From the NCBI RefSeq assembly GCF_023283535.1, contig NZ_JAKILT010000024.1, forward strand, positions 1-64,000: a stretch of 64,000 bases of DNA, in the 5' to 3' direction. A program made the translations under genes and the position numbers. The stretch comes from Shewanella sairae (lineage in GTDB: Bacteria; Pseudomonadota; Gammaproteobacteria; Enterobacterales; Shewanellaceae). Below the pieces are notes generated by a model. It saw nothing but the letters and a program-made list of their open reading frames with translations. It did not search any database and was not told where the DNA came from. Of this stretch, positions 47,241 to 55,530 are shown one piece after another. Every line of letters starts with the position of its first letter. Positions within the stretch are counted from its first letter, which is position 1.

Positions 47241-47312
47241 TCCGCCTTTAAGTCTAGCTTATGTATACTAGCCGCTCTTAATGAGTGGCTTTTTTGTTTT
47301 TAGGGTAAGTTA

Positions 47313-47681
47313 ATGGCATTAAAACGTGGCTTTTTTCTAGTTATCGGCCTTTGTAGTCTTGGACTTGGGCTTTTAGGGATTGTGTTGCCAATCTTGCCTA
47401 CAGTGCCGTTTATTTTACTTGCGGCCTATTGTTTTGCTCGGTCTAGCGACAGACTTTATCAATGGTTAATGAGTCATCCTTGGTTTGCTGATTCACTTCG
47501 AGATTGGCAAGCAAAAGGGGCTATTCGCAAGAGTTTAAAGAAAAAGGCTTATATCGTAAGTGGGCTTAGTTTTTTGGTTAGTATTGTTGTTGTGCCATTA
47601 ATATGGGTAAAAATCTTGTTAGCTTGCATATGCACAGGATTATTTTTTTACCTTAAAAGCATTCCTGAACTGGAAGATTAA
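47313..47681 (+). CDS. YbaN family (DUF454) inner-membrane protein
   Basis: 122 aa with four hydrophobic segments in two pairs: GFFLVIGLCSLGLGLLGIVL and PFILLAAYCFA, then YIVSGLSFLVSIVVVPL and VKILLACICTGLFFYL. The LPILPTVPF and RSSDRLYQWLMSHPWF segments are typical of DUF454. Function unknown; E. coli ybaN lies near apt, and here too apt follows (247 nt later), supporting the assignment. Confidence 0.92.
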   Translation: MALKRGFFLVIGLCSLGLGLLGIVLPILPTVPFILLAAYCFARSSDRLYQWLMSHPWFADSLRDWQAKGAIRKSLKKKAYIVSGLSFLVSIVVVPLIWVKILLACICTGLFFYLKSIPELED

Positions 47682-47928
47682 TGATTTGCTGTAATCGGTC
47701 ATAATGTTGAAAACAAGACACTATTTAGCCAGTTTATAGACAGACTTTGCGATAGCGAACAATAAAATGAAAAAATCGCAGAGACAGAGCCTACACTTCT
47801 GCAGTTACTTAGTTGCAACTCACAATAAAGCGGCTTAAGCTTTATGCCGATTTTTACACTTCGATGACAATCACAAGCTCAGCCATTGAGTTTGGGTCAG
47901 CAAATTAAATAAGATTAAGTAAAGAATT

Positions 47929-48480
47929 ATGGTAATGAATACTGACAGCTTGGCACTAATAAAGAACAGCATTAAAACCATCCCTAACTACCCTAAAGAG
48001 GGGATTTTGTTTAGAGATGTGACTAGTTTATTAGAAGATCCACAAGCCTATAAACTCACCATTGGCCTTTTAGCTGAGCAATATAAAGACCAAGGTTTTA
48101 CCAAAGTTGTCGGTACTGAAGCTCGCGGCTTTTTATTCGGTGCGCCACTTGCACTTGAATTAGGTATTGGTTTTGTACCAGTGCGCAAGCCAGGTAAGTT
48201 ACCAAGAGAAACGATCTCTGAAAGTTATGAGCTTGAATACGGCCATGACGTGTTAGAGATCCATGTTGATGCAATCACGACTGATGATAAAGTACTGGTT
48301 ATCGATGATTTGCTGGCAACGGGCGGCACTATCGAAGCAACTGTTAAGCTTATCCGTAAGCTTGGTGGCACTGTTAACGATGCAGCATTTGTTATTTCAT
48401 TGCCAGACTTAGGTGGTGAAGAACGTCTAAAGGCAATGGATTTGAATCTATTAAGCCTTTGTGAGTTCGAAGGCGAATAA
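47929..48480 (+). CDS. apt: adenine phosphoribosyltransferase
   Basis: 183-aa salvage enzyme making AMP from adenine and [25 protein letters not shown] (in two parts), [22 protein letters not shown], and the PRPP loop [16 protein letters not shown] 47929 or ATG 47935 are both possible. apt-dnaX is a conserved gammaproteobacterial order. Confidence 0.96.
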   Translation: MVMNTDSLALIKNSIKTIPNYPKEGILFRDVTSLLEDPQAYKLTIGLLAEQYKDQGFTKVVGTEARGFLFGAPLALELGIGFVPVRKPGKLPRETISESYELEYGHDVLEIHVDAITTDDKVLVIDDLLATGGTIEATVKLIRKLGGTVNDAAFVISLPDLGGEERLKAMDLNLLSLCEFEGE

Positions 48481-48550
48481 GCCTTTCAGCGGTGTAGTAA
48501 AATCCCTTTATTAAAGAATAAGCGATTTTGTTTACTCTTTAATCTTTAAA

Positions 48551-48640
48551 GGTGAATTTATCACCGTCAAATCGCTCCTCAGGCGCTTGAGATAGCATGT
48601 AAAAGCGTTGCATGCTATTGTTCAAAGATGTCGAGGAGCG
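48551..48640 (+). promoter_or_regulatory. structured leader upstream of dnaX
   Basis: Two hairpins: GGTGA-ATTTA-TCACC (48551-48565), and a long one with outer stem CGCTCCTC (48573-48580) pairing GAGGAGCG (48633-48640) and inner stem ATAGCATG (48592-48599) pairing CATGCTAT (48611-48618), with partial pairing between. It ends 40 nt before the dnaX ATG. It lacks the conserved core of 4.5S RNA, which sits here in some enterics. Function unknown; may control dnaX expression. Confidence 0.6.
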
Positions 48641-48679
48641 TGCTCCCGAAACCGTATTAATGACACGTTGGGGAGTTCC

Positions 48680-51577
48680 ATGTCATATCAGGTGTTGGCC
48701 AGAAAATGGCGCCCTGCCACATTTGAGCAAATGGTTGGCCAGTCGCATGTTTTACATGCCTTAACCAATGCGCTCACTCAGCAAAGATTACATCATGCTT
48801 ATTTGTTTTCCGGTACTCGAGGTGTCGGTAAGACCAGTCTTGCCCGTCTTTTTGCTAAGGGCTTAAATTGCGAACAAGGTGTCACTGCAACGCCATGTGG
48901 GCAATGTTCTGCCTGTGTTGAAATTGCAGAAGGCCGTTTTGTCGATCTTATTGAAGTCGACGCCGCCTCAAGAACCAAAGTTGATGATACCCGTGAGCTA
49001 CTCGACAATGTGCAGTATCGTCCGAGTCGTGGTCGATACAAGGTGTATCTTATCGATGAAGTCCACATGTTATCGCGTAGCAGTTTTAATGCTTTACTTA
49101 AAACGCTTGAAGAGCCGCCAGAGCATGTGAAGTTTCTATTGGCAACGACTGATCCACAGCGCTTACCGGTTACTGTGTTATCTCGTTGTCTGCAGTTTAA
49201 CTTAAAAAGCTTAACTCAAGAGGAGATCACCACTCAGCTTGAGCATATCTTAACGCAAGAGCAGTTGAGCTATGAAAACACGGCGTTGTCACTGCTAGCG
49301 AAAGCGGCTAACGGCAGTATGCGTGATGCATTGAGCTTAACCGATCAAGCAATTGCTTTTGGTGCTGGCCAAGTCAAGCTAGAGCTTGTGCAAACGATGC
49401 TGGGTAGCATTGATGAAAAGCATGTTATTGCGTTACTCGAGGCGTTAACCAAAGCTGATATTATGAACCTGATGCAAGTGTCTGCTAAAGTGCTATCATT
49501 TGGCGCGGAGCCAGAAGAAGTACTGCGTAGCTTACTTGAACTGTTGCATCAAATTACCTTAACGCAATTTGCACCCGCTGCCGCTCAGATGTCACTTTAT
49601 AGTGAGCAAATAAGTGCTTTTGCCCAACAACTATCAGCAGAACAAGTTCAACTTTATTACCAGTTATTATTAACGGGTCGTAAAGACTTGCCCCATGCAC
49701 CGGATCCTAAATCGGGTCTTGAAATGGCACTGCTAAGAGCGGTGACTTTTGTTCCAGAAAAGCCTGTGACTCGTTGGGCTGTTGATAGCCAAGCAACGAT
49801 TCAGATCCCCGATGTGAATCCCGAAGTCAATCCCGAAGCCAATAGTGTGCCCAACGCAGCTGCACCGGCTGAAAAAAAAACAGTTGAATCTGTAACACCT
49901 CGCTCGAAACCTGCCTTAACGGGGTTAAGTTCTCAAGCTAACGAGGCAGAGGCAAATCAGCAACAAGCTGAAGCGTTACAGGATGAGAAAGAACAAGCTG
50001 TTGATGAGCCATTAGATAGCTTAAATAGCGAAATGGCTGTGATAATGAGTCAAGCTGAGAGCCAAGGCTTTGAGCAAGCCCTGCCAGAACTCATCAGTGA
50101 ATTAAGTTCAGAAGCACATACAGCGCTAAATCAGCAGCAAGAGCAAGAATCTAGTGAGAGCTCCAGCCCTGAGTTGGATATTAGTCATACAGACTCGGTG
50201 GCGTCAGCATCGAACCAAGTTGGCGTCGCAAGCGACAAATTAGCGTTAGAAGCTAATACAGTCGAGGGCACAGAGGCTGAATCTAGCCCAGCGATTGAAG
50301 CCAGCATTAAACAGCAGCCTGTTGCCTCCAATTATAGTGACGATAACTTTAATGACCACAGTGGCAGTCATAGCGGCACGATTAGCGATGACTCGAGCAA
50401 TAGCGGCGATTACCAGCAACATTCGTATGCTAATGATGCCGATAATGAGCTGGCTTCTTATGCCGATTATGCTGGTGCTTATGGCGATGCTTTCGCAGCT
50501 ACCGATCAAGATGATTATGGCTTTGGTCAAGAGACAAGCTATCAGCCCAATCAAACTCCAGCTCATCAGCAGGTAAGTGCACCAGAGCAAGCTGAAGCGC
50601 TAAGCAATACTTCACAAAGTTCAACTATCGATGCGGGAGATGATCTTCTCGACGCAGTTTTAGCTGCGAGAGCGACTTTACTTGAAGGGCTAGGAGAGGA
50701 TGAGCCTAAGGAAGGGGCATCAAAAAAGTCATTAGAGGTTCGTAAGCCTTTTACGCCACCGGTGAGAAAAGAGCCTGTTAATACCAGTGATGATATTGAA
50801 AGCAGTGAACCGCTTTCGAATAAGTCAGAGGCGTCAGCTACAGCTCCTAAACAGATTGATAATGCTGAGACAGAGCAAGAGATCATTGATAGACCGCCAT
50901 GGGAAGAGCCTCATGAACAAGATCCCTGTGCACGCTTTGATAGTGAATCAGATAGTGAATCAGATAGTGAAACATTAGTTGACAGCAAAGCGACTGCTAA
51001 TGTATCCGCCGAGCAAGCTGATATCGATAGCGAACAGCCACAAAGCGTTAGCGGTTCATCTCCTGTTCAGGATATTGAGCTAAACTTACCTGCATTACCA
51101 AGCGGTGAGTTAACCGGTAACGACGTGGATTTAAAGTGGTACCGGTTTATGTCAGAGCTAGAGGTTGGCGGCCGTGTGAGGCAGCTTGCAGTTAACTCAG
51201 TTTGCCATCAATTTGAACAGCCATTGTCATTGCTATTAAAGCCAGATCAAAAGCATTTAGCAGCTGATATTGCGATTAAGCAGTTAGAAGAGGCGATGAC
51301 TGAAACATTGGGCGAAGCTTGTAGTGTAAGTGTCACCGTTGGTGTTGATGCGCAGCGAGAAACGCCATTAGAGGTAAGACGCCGTTTTCATAAAGAAATT
51401 TTAACTCAGGCGCATCATGACTTAATGACAGATCATAATGTACGTTGGTTAACGCAGAATATGGGCGCTCAAATGACGCCTGACTCATTAACCTATACGC
51501 CAGAGTTACTCGTACAGAAAGGAAAATTGATTGAGTTAATCGATATTGCGAACTTTAAGCGGTTAACTGAGTCATAA
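48680..51577 (+). CDS. dnaX: DNA polymerase III tau/gamma subunit, long-linker form
   Basis: 965 aa (E. coli tau 643). Clamp-loader domains I-III lie in about 1-370: Walker A SGTRGVGKTSLA, zinc cysteines CEQGVTATPCGQCSAC, DEVHMLSRSSFNALLKTLEE. Residues about 395-830 are a poorly conserved, Glu/Ser/Gln/Asp-rich linker with a DSESDSESDSE run. The C-terminal about 130 residues (WYRFMSELEVGGRVRQLA) bind the polymerase. An A9 run at 49872-49880 (codon 398-401) gives a stop in either shifted frame (see finding). ATG 48680 with GGGGAG upstream; the upstream frame to 48608 is leader. Confidence 0.97.
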   Translation: MSYQVLARKWRPATFEQMVGQSHVLHALTNALTQQRLHHAYLFSGTRGVGKTSLARLFAKGLNCEQGVTATPCGQCSACVEIAEGRFVDLIEVDAASRTKVDDTRELLDNVQYRPSRGRYKVYLIDEVHMLSRSSFNALLKTLEEPPEHVKFLLATTDPQRLPVTVLSRCLQFNLKSLTQEEITTQLEHILTQEQLSYENTALSLLAKAANGSMRDALSLTDQAIAFGAGQVKLELVQTMLGSIDEKHVIALLEALTKADIMNLMQVSAKVLSFGAEPEEVLRSLLELLHQITLTQFAPAAAQMSLYSEQISAFAQQLSAEQVQLYYQLLLTGRKDLPHAPDPKSGLEMALLRAVTFVPEKPVTRWAVDSQATIQIPDVNPEVNPEANSVPNAAAPAEKKTVESVTPRSKPALTGLSSQANEAEANQQQAEALQDEKEQAVDEPLDSLNSEMAVIMSQAESQGFEQALPELISELSSEAHTALNQQQEQESSESSSPELDISHTDSVASASNQVGVASDKLALEANTVEGTEAESSPAIEASIKQQPVASNYSDDNFNDHSGSHSGTISDDSSNSGDYQQHSYANDADNELASYADYAGAYGDAFAATDQDDYGFGQETSYQPNQTPAHQQVSAPEQAEALSNTSQSSTIDAGDDLLDAVLAARATLLEGLGEDEPKEGASKKSLEVRKPFTPPVRKEPVNTSDDIESSEPLSNKSEASATAPKQIDNAETEQEIIDRPPWEEPHEQDPCARFDSESDSESDSETLVDSKATANVSAEQADIDSEQPQSVSGSSPVQDIELNLPALPSGELTGNDVDLKWYRFMSELEVGGRVRQLAVNSVCHQFEQPLSLLLKPDQKHLAADIAIKQLEEAMTETLGEACSVSVTVGVDAQRETPLEVRRRFHKEILTQAHHDLMTDHNVRWLTQNMGAQMTPDSLTYTPELLVQKGKLIELIDIANFKRLTES
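49872..49880 (+). promoter_or_regulatory. A9 slippage tract in dnaX
   Basis: GAA AAA AAA ACA: nine A residues in frame at codon 398. One extra A, or a -1 ribosomal shift, reads GAA AAA AAA AAC AGT TGA and stops after about 402 residues; loss of one A reads CAG TTG AAT CTG TAA. The stop right after the domain I-III region fits production of a gamma protein. Confidence 0.7.
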
Positions 51578-51676
51578 TTTTACAATTGAATTTCAGCTTT
51601 CATTGCTAATCACGGTGTTTTTAGTAAGATTAGCTCAGTTTATTTGATGTGATAAATAATAGAAGAGAATTAGAGT

Positions 51677-52006
51677 ATGTTTGGAAAAGGCGGTATGGGC
51701 AACTTGATGAAGCAAGCCCAGATGATGCAAGACAAAATGGCTAAAGTGCAAGAAGAAATCGCACGTATGGAAGTCACTGGTGAAGCCGGTGCAGGCCTAG
51801 TAAAAGTGACCATGACTGGTTCTCACAGTGTACGTAAAGTTGATATCGACTCAAGCCTTCTTGAAGACGATAAAGAGATGCTAGAAGATCTTATCGCTGC
51901 TGCTTGCAATGATGCTGCACGTCGCGTTGAAGAGAACCAAAAAGAGAAAATGGCTGAAGTGACTGGCGGTATGCAACTACCACCAGGCATGAAGATGCCG
52001 TTCTAA
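51677..52006 (+). CDS. ybaB: YbaB/EbfC nucleoid-associated protein
   Basis: 109-aa DNA-binding dimer of the YbaB/EbfC family ([37 protein letters not shown]; the C-terminal [11 protein letters not shown]). It follows dnaX by 99 nt as in most gammaproteobacteria; the normally next gene, recR, is missing. Start ATG with AGAGAATTAG upstream. Confidence 0.97.
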   Translation: MFGKGGMGNLMKQAQMMQDKMAKVQEEIARMEVTGEAGAGLVKVTMTGSHSVRKVDIDSSLLEDDKEMLEDLIAAACNDAARRVEENQKEKMAEVTGGMQLPPGMKMPF

Positions 52007-52065
52007 CTGATTTCCCAACGGTTTACTTCAGTCCTAGTTGGCTGATATAGCTGGCGGTAAATAAT

Positions 52066-52093
52066 AAAGCCCAAGTTTATCTTGGGCTTTTCT
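52066..52093 (+). terminator. terminator after ybaB
   Basis: AAAGCCCAAG-TTTAT-CTTGGGCTTTTCTG: 10-bp stem with a short T tract. Confidence 0.9.
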
Positions 52094-52290
52094 GTTTCTG
52101 ATTTCTATTCATTTTGGTAAAAGCGCTACAAATATAAATCTCAAGCTCTTACATGATTACATTCAATGCCTTGCGAGCTTAATGACCTTGTGTCAGACTG
52201 CAGCCGTTTTATGACTCACCTTTGCTACGCCTACTTGGCTGTGTAGTTTTAGTTGACCTTAATCAGTATTAACCTAAATGGATTGAAAGT

Positions 52291-52968
52291 GTGAAGCAAA
52301 AGCTTAAAGGGTTAGGATTATCCATCGCTATATTCATCGGCATTGTTCTTTTTGACTCTCTGTTTGGTACCCCGCCTATCGCACTGAGTGGCATTGAAAA
52401 ATACAGTGATAAAGTATCGATTGAAGAAGCTCGAGAGTTAGGTTTTATTCTCTTTAACAATAAACAGTATCCCCAAGCGCGAGTATTTTTCGAACCTTCA
52501 GCAAAGCAAGGCGATATTGGTAGTCAACTAGCGCTGGCAACACTGTATTTCTACGATCTGACGACTCAAGACAATTATCAGCAAGCGTATCGCTGGTTTA
52601 GCCAAAACAGTGATAATGCTTTTGCGCAATATTATTTAAGTCTGTTATACCACTTTGGTCATTACGTCCCACAAAGCCCATTAAAGTCGCTCTTTTGGCT
52701 TGAAAAATCAGCAGCCCAGTCTTTCCCTGCCGCTCAACATAATTTGGCTGTTTACTATTTTAATCTAGGCGATTATCGAGAGTCCTACCTTTGGGCAATG
52801 TATGCGAGAGGGAATGACTTTTCGCAGTCAAGAAGTCTTGTTAAACAAGCTGGCGAACACTTACCGTTAGCTGAAAAAGCCAATGCTGACCAAACTTACA
52901 GAAACACTAAAGATAAGCATCGCTGGGACGATGAGCAAATCAGCGAACTGTTAGAACAGGTATTTTAA
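52291..52968 (+). CDS. Sel1/TPR-like repeat protein with N-terminal anchor
   Basis: 225 aa. Residues 6-25 form a membrane anchor or uncleaved signal (LGLSIAIFIGIVLFDSLFG). Residues about 45-190 are helical repeats of the Sel1/TPR kind (ARELGFILFNNKQYPQARVF; YQQAYRWFSQNSDNAFAQYYLSLLY in parts; PLKSLFWLEKSAAQSFPAAQ). Such repeats bind partner proteins. Start GTG 52291; the ribosome site is weak (TTGAAAGT). It is followed after 2 nt by the next gene and presumably works with it. No assigned function. Confidence 0.8.
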   Translation: MKQKLKGLGLSIAIFIGIVLFDSLFGTPPIALSGIEKYSDKVSIEEARELGFILFNNKQYPQARVFFEPSAKQGDIGSQLALATLYFYDLTTQDNYQQAYRWFSQNSDNAFAQYYLSLLYHFGHYVPQSPLKSLFWLEKSAAQSFPAAQHNLAVYYFNLGDYRESYLWAMYARGNDFSQSRSLVKQAGEHLPLAEKANADQTYRNTKDKHRWDDEQISELLEQVF

Positions 52969-52970
52969 TC

Positions 52971-53894
52971 ATGAAGATAAGCTTACTGTCATTAGAGTTA
53001 GCGTCTGGTCAAACTCAACAGTTTGGTGGGGTTAGCAATAAGACGGGATTGAAGCAACGACTTAATGAGATCTTTGATAGTGTTGTCTTTGAAGAGCTTG
53101 CAGTTGATGCCAGTGGTGATGCACTTACGATGCCTATGCTGATTGTGCAGGCAAAGATTAAACAGGTTGAAATAACTTTTACTTACGACTTGCTCAGTAA
53201 AGAGGAAGGTTTATTGGCGTTGTATTACAGCAATGCTAAAAAAGGTAAACAGCGGCAAAAGGAATTTGGCTTTGTGAGTTTTGCCGAGCTAGAACAACAT
53301 TTGCAGAGACTCTTGAGCGAGAGTGAGATTAATTTTGTTGAATATTATTTCCCTAAACAAACTAAAGTTAACCAAGCGATTAAATATGCTGGCATTGCTT
53401 ATATTTGCGGGGCTTGTTTGGGTCTTGTGTCATTAGTCTTTTTTGCTGATTTGATTTGGCGAGATGATTTTTTTCAAAGCGCATTTATCGCTGCCGGCAT
53501 GACTTACGCCATGACTTTACCGATATTGTTATTTAAGGCTTTGTCTCAAGAAGGAAGAGAGCAGGCTGCAATGGTGGGGCAAAGCATTAGTCGACAAGTC
53601 CTAGCGATATTAGTCGGTAATGTTATTTTGAGTTGCGCGATCATTTTAGGCGGTTGTCACTTACTGCATGAGATCACCGCAAAGCCACTGAATATGGATA
53701 TTACTTTTACTGATAAACGACGAGATTATTGGGGCAAGAATTGCAAGGGCGGCGTTAATATAGCGCATTTTTCTGGCGCAATTTGCCTTGAAGATAGAGC
53801 TTATTGGAAGGTCATTAGCCCCGGTATGCACGCTACTGCTCAAGGTGAGTCTTCAGCTATTGCCTTTAATATAAAAGCGATAGAGCTTAAGTAA
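52971..53894 (+). CDS. uncharacterised protein with three membrane segments
   Basis: 307 aa, family not recognised. Residues 1-130 are soluble and mostly beta/helix mixed. Three hydrophobic segments follow: about YAGIAYICGACLGLVSLVFF, FIAAGMTYAMTLPILLF and VLAILVGNVILSCAIILGGC (140-230). The last about 70 residues, with CKGG and ICLED, would be outside the membrane. It starts 2 nt after the Sel1-like gene, so the two form an operon. Likely an envelope protein pair. Confidence 0.75.
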   Translation: MKISLLSLELASGQTQQFGGVSNKTGLKQRLNEIFDSVVFEELAVDASGDALTMPMLIVQAKIKQVEITFTYDLLSKEEGLLALYYSNAKKGKQRQKEFGFVSFAELEQHLQRLLSESEINFVEYYFPKQTKVNQAIKYAGIAYICGACLGLVSLVFFADLIWRDDFFQSAFIAAGMTYAMTLPILLFKALSQEGREQAAMVGQSISRQVLAILVGNVILSCAIILGGCHLLHEITAKPLNMDITFTDKRRDYWGKNCKGGVNIAHFSGAICLEDRAYWKVISPGMHATAQGESSAIAFNIKAIELK

Positions 53895-53980
53895 TCGAGA
53901 TGCGTTCTATATTGGGATTCATTAAGCTGACTGCTATGTATCTTAAATGATTAATTCTGCCTCGTGAGAGAGGCAGTAAC

Positions 53981-54010
53981 AAAAGCTCAGGTCATTAACT
54001 TGAGCTTTTT
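53981..54010. terminator. bidirectional terminator between convergent genes
   Basis: AAAAGCTCA-(GGTCATTAACT)-TGAGCTTTTT: 8-bp stem with A and T flanks. A second hairpin, CTGCCTC-GTGA-GAGAGGCAG, precedes it at 53957-53976. Confidence 0.82.
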
Positions 54011-54030
54011 CCAGTTTCTTTACTGTTAAT

Positions 54031-55473
54031 TTATTTACTGTCTGAGCGTAGCACTAGCTCAACTCTACGATTAAGCTTTTGACCTGCTTCATTATTATTG
54101 TTTGCAACAGGAGCATACTCACCAACGCCCTTAGCCATTAATTGACTCTTAGGGATGTTGTGCACAGTGGTCAGCTTCTTAACTACAGCCTTTGCTCGTC
54201 TGTCTGATAAGCCTTGGTTATAGCTTTGCTTGCCTTGATCATCTGTATGCCCAATGACATAAAAGCGCTGTTTAGGCTGCGCTTTTAAGTAGGTTGCAAC
54301 AACGTCAATAACGCTGTTCGCCTCAGCAAGCATTTCATCGCTATCAAACTTAAATAGCAGTCCATCTAACGCGACATGACCTGTTTGGGCGATTTTATCG
54401 GTAAGTCCCTCAAGATCGATACTGACTCTGTCATTAATCAGTTGGGTTTCTTCGACGATTTTAATTTCACCCCACAGTGCGCCTGGGAAACCTATGATGT
54501 AAGTCATTGCGTAAACATTACCCTCAGGGCGGGTTAACTGATAAAGACCGTAGAATTGATTTTCATCAAAGCCATTATGAGCTAAAGATTTTATGCGATT
54601 ATGAATGTGGCGTGATTTACCACAAGCATTACCTTTACAGGAAAACGTTTGCGTAAAGCCAAGCTTTATTAACGCCGAATGATAATTAGCATTAACTTCA
54701 TACTCAGAGTAAACACGTGGCAATCTGTAATTAATATCGGTAATTTTACCTTCTAGTTGCTTTATGATGTGCTGCCCCTTATTTACCGCAGTAAACACTG
54801 TTGTTTGACCAAAGTTATATTGCTCATAATCATGAATATAAGCGCCGGGTAAACGAGCCAGCATAGGGTGGTCGCTAGCGTTTTGAAAATCTTTATGCTG
54901 CAGATCTTTAAAGTCTTTCTGTTTAACTTCGCTACTTAAATAGTTTGGATTGACACTGACTAAATCGAGCGGTTCAGGAATCACTTCGATGATATCTAGT
55001 TGTAATGCCGCTTCTTTATGCCAGTTTGCTGAAAAAGCAGAGACATAAACCAGTTTTTTATCTAGTTGCACTTTTCCGGTAAACATTGCTGCTGCTTGAC
55101 TCGGTATCGTGTTTAGTGGCTTTAGAGTCCGATAAAGCGTTTTTACATTACCACAGCTAGCATGAAGGCACTCAAATATTAACTCGCCGCCAATATCGTG
55201 AAATTGTTGTTTATAGCTATTAATAATATGGCTTGGTTCATAACTGATAGGGATTCTATAGCTAATGCGGCTTAACTTTCCTTTGACATTAAGCGTACTG
55301 GTTTTTGACTTTTTTATGCTTGAAACAAGTCCATACTCGGTGAAATGACGCTTGGATTGTTTATTAATTTTTGCTTCGTTAATCGGATTAAATAACGATT
55401 GCTCTGCAATTGCTTGGTTAGTCAGCATAAGCATTGTGGCAATAAAGATTGTCATCGGTTTGGCAATAGCCAT
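54031..55473 (-). CDS. double DUF4892-like / OmpA C-terminal envelope protein A
   Basis: 480 aa. Signal peptide (cut near AIA-EQS, about residue 23). Two DUF4892-like repeats at about 40-170 and 200-340; each ends in a C-x5-CG pair (FECLHASCG, FSCKGNACG) likely to form a disulfide. The second opens with DHPMLARLPGAYI. The C-terminal 110 residues are an OmpA-like peptidoglycan-binding domain (FYVIGHTDDQGKQSYNQGLS; RRAKAVV). It is paralogous to the gene at 62061. Expected site: outer membrane or periplasm, bound to peptidoglycan. Confidence 0.85.
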   Translation of the reverse strand: MAIAKPMTIFIATMLMLTNQAIAEQSLFNPINEAKINKQSKRHFTEYGLVSSIKKSKTSTLNVKGKLSRISYRIPISYEPSHIINSYKQQFHDIGGELIFECLHASCGNVKTLYRTLKPLNTIPSQAAAMFTGKVQLDKKLVYVSAFSANWHKEAALQLDIIEVIPEPLDLVSVNPNYLSSEVKQKDFKDLQHKDFQNASDHPMLARLPGAYIHDYEQYNFGQTTVFTAVNKGQHIIKQLEGKITDINYRLPRVYSEYEVNANYHSALIKLGFTQTFSCKGNACGKSRHIHNRIKSLAHNGFDENQFYGLYQLTRPEGNVYAMTYIIGFPGALWGEIKIVEETQLINDRVSIDLEGLTDKIAQTGHVALDGLLFKFDSDEMLAEANSVIDVVATYLKAQPKQRFYVIGHTDDQGKQSYNQGLSDRRAKAVVKKLTTVHNIPKSQLMAKGVGEYAPVANNNNEAGQKLNRRVELVLRSDSK

Positions 55474-55490
55474 TGTTTCTCTCCATGAAG

Positions 55491-55510
55491 AAGGGGAGCA
55501 TTGCTCCCCT
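55491..55510 (-). terminator. hairpin between lipoprotein gene and OmpA-like gene A
   Basis: AGGGGAGCA-TTGCTCCCCT, a perfect inverted repeat in the 57-nt gap. There is no clear T run on the minus strand, so it may reduce but not stop read-through. Confidence 0.5.
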
Positions 55511-55530
55511 AAAATTAAACTCTCTAGGCG

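Noticed and set aside
48481-48679. 4.5S RNA (ffs) upstream of dnaX
   Set aside because: The conserved GGTCAGGTCCGGAAGGAAGC-type core is absent; only hairpins remain.
50246-50590. 114-aa antisense ORF in the dnaX linker
   Set aside because: Isoleucine-rich shadow produced by GAT/AGC-rich linker codons.
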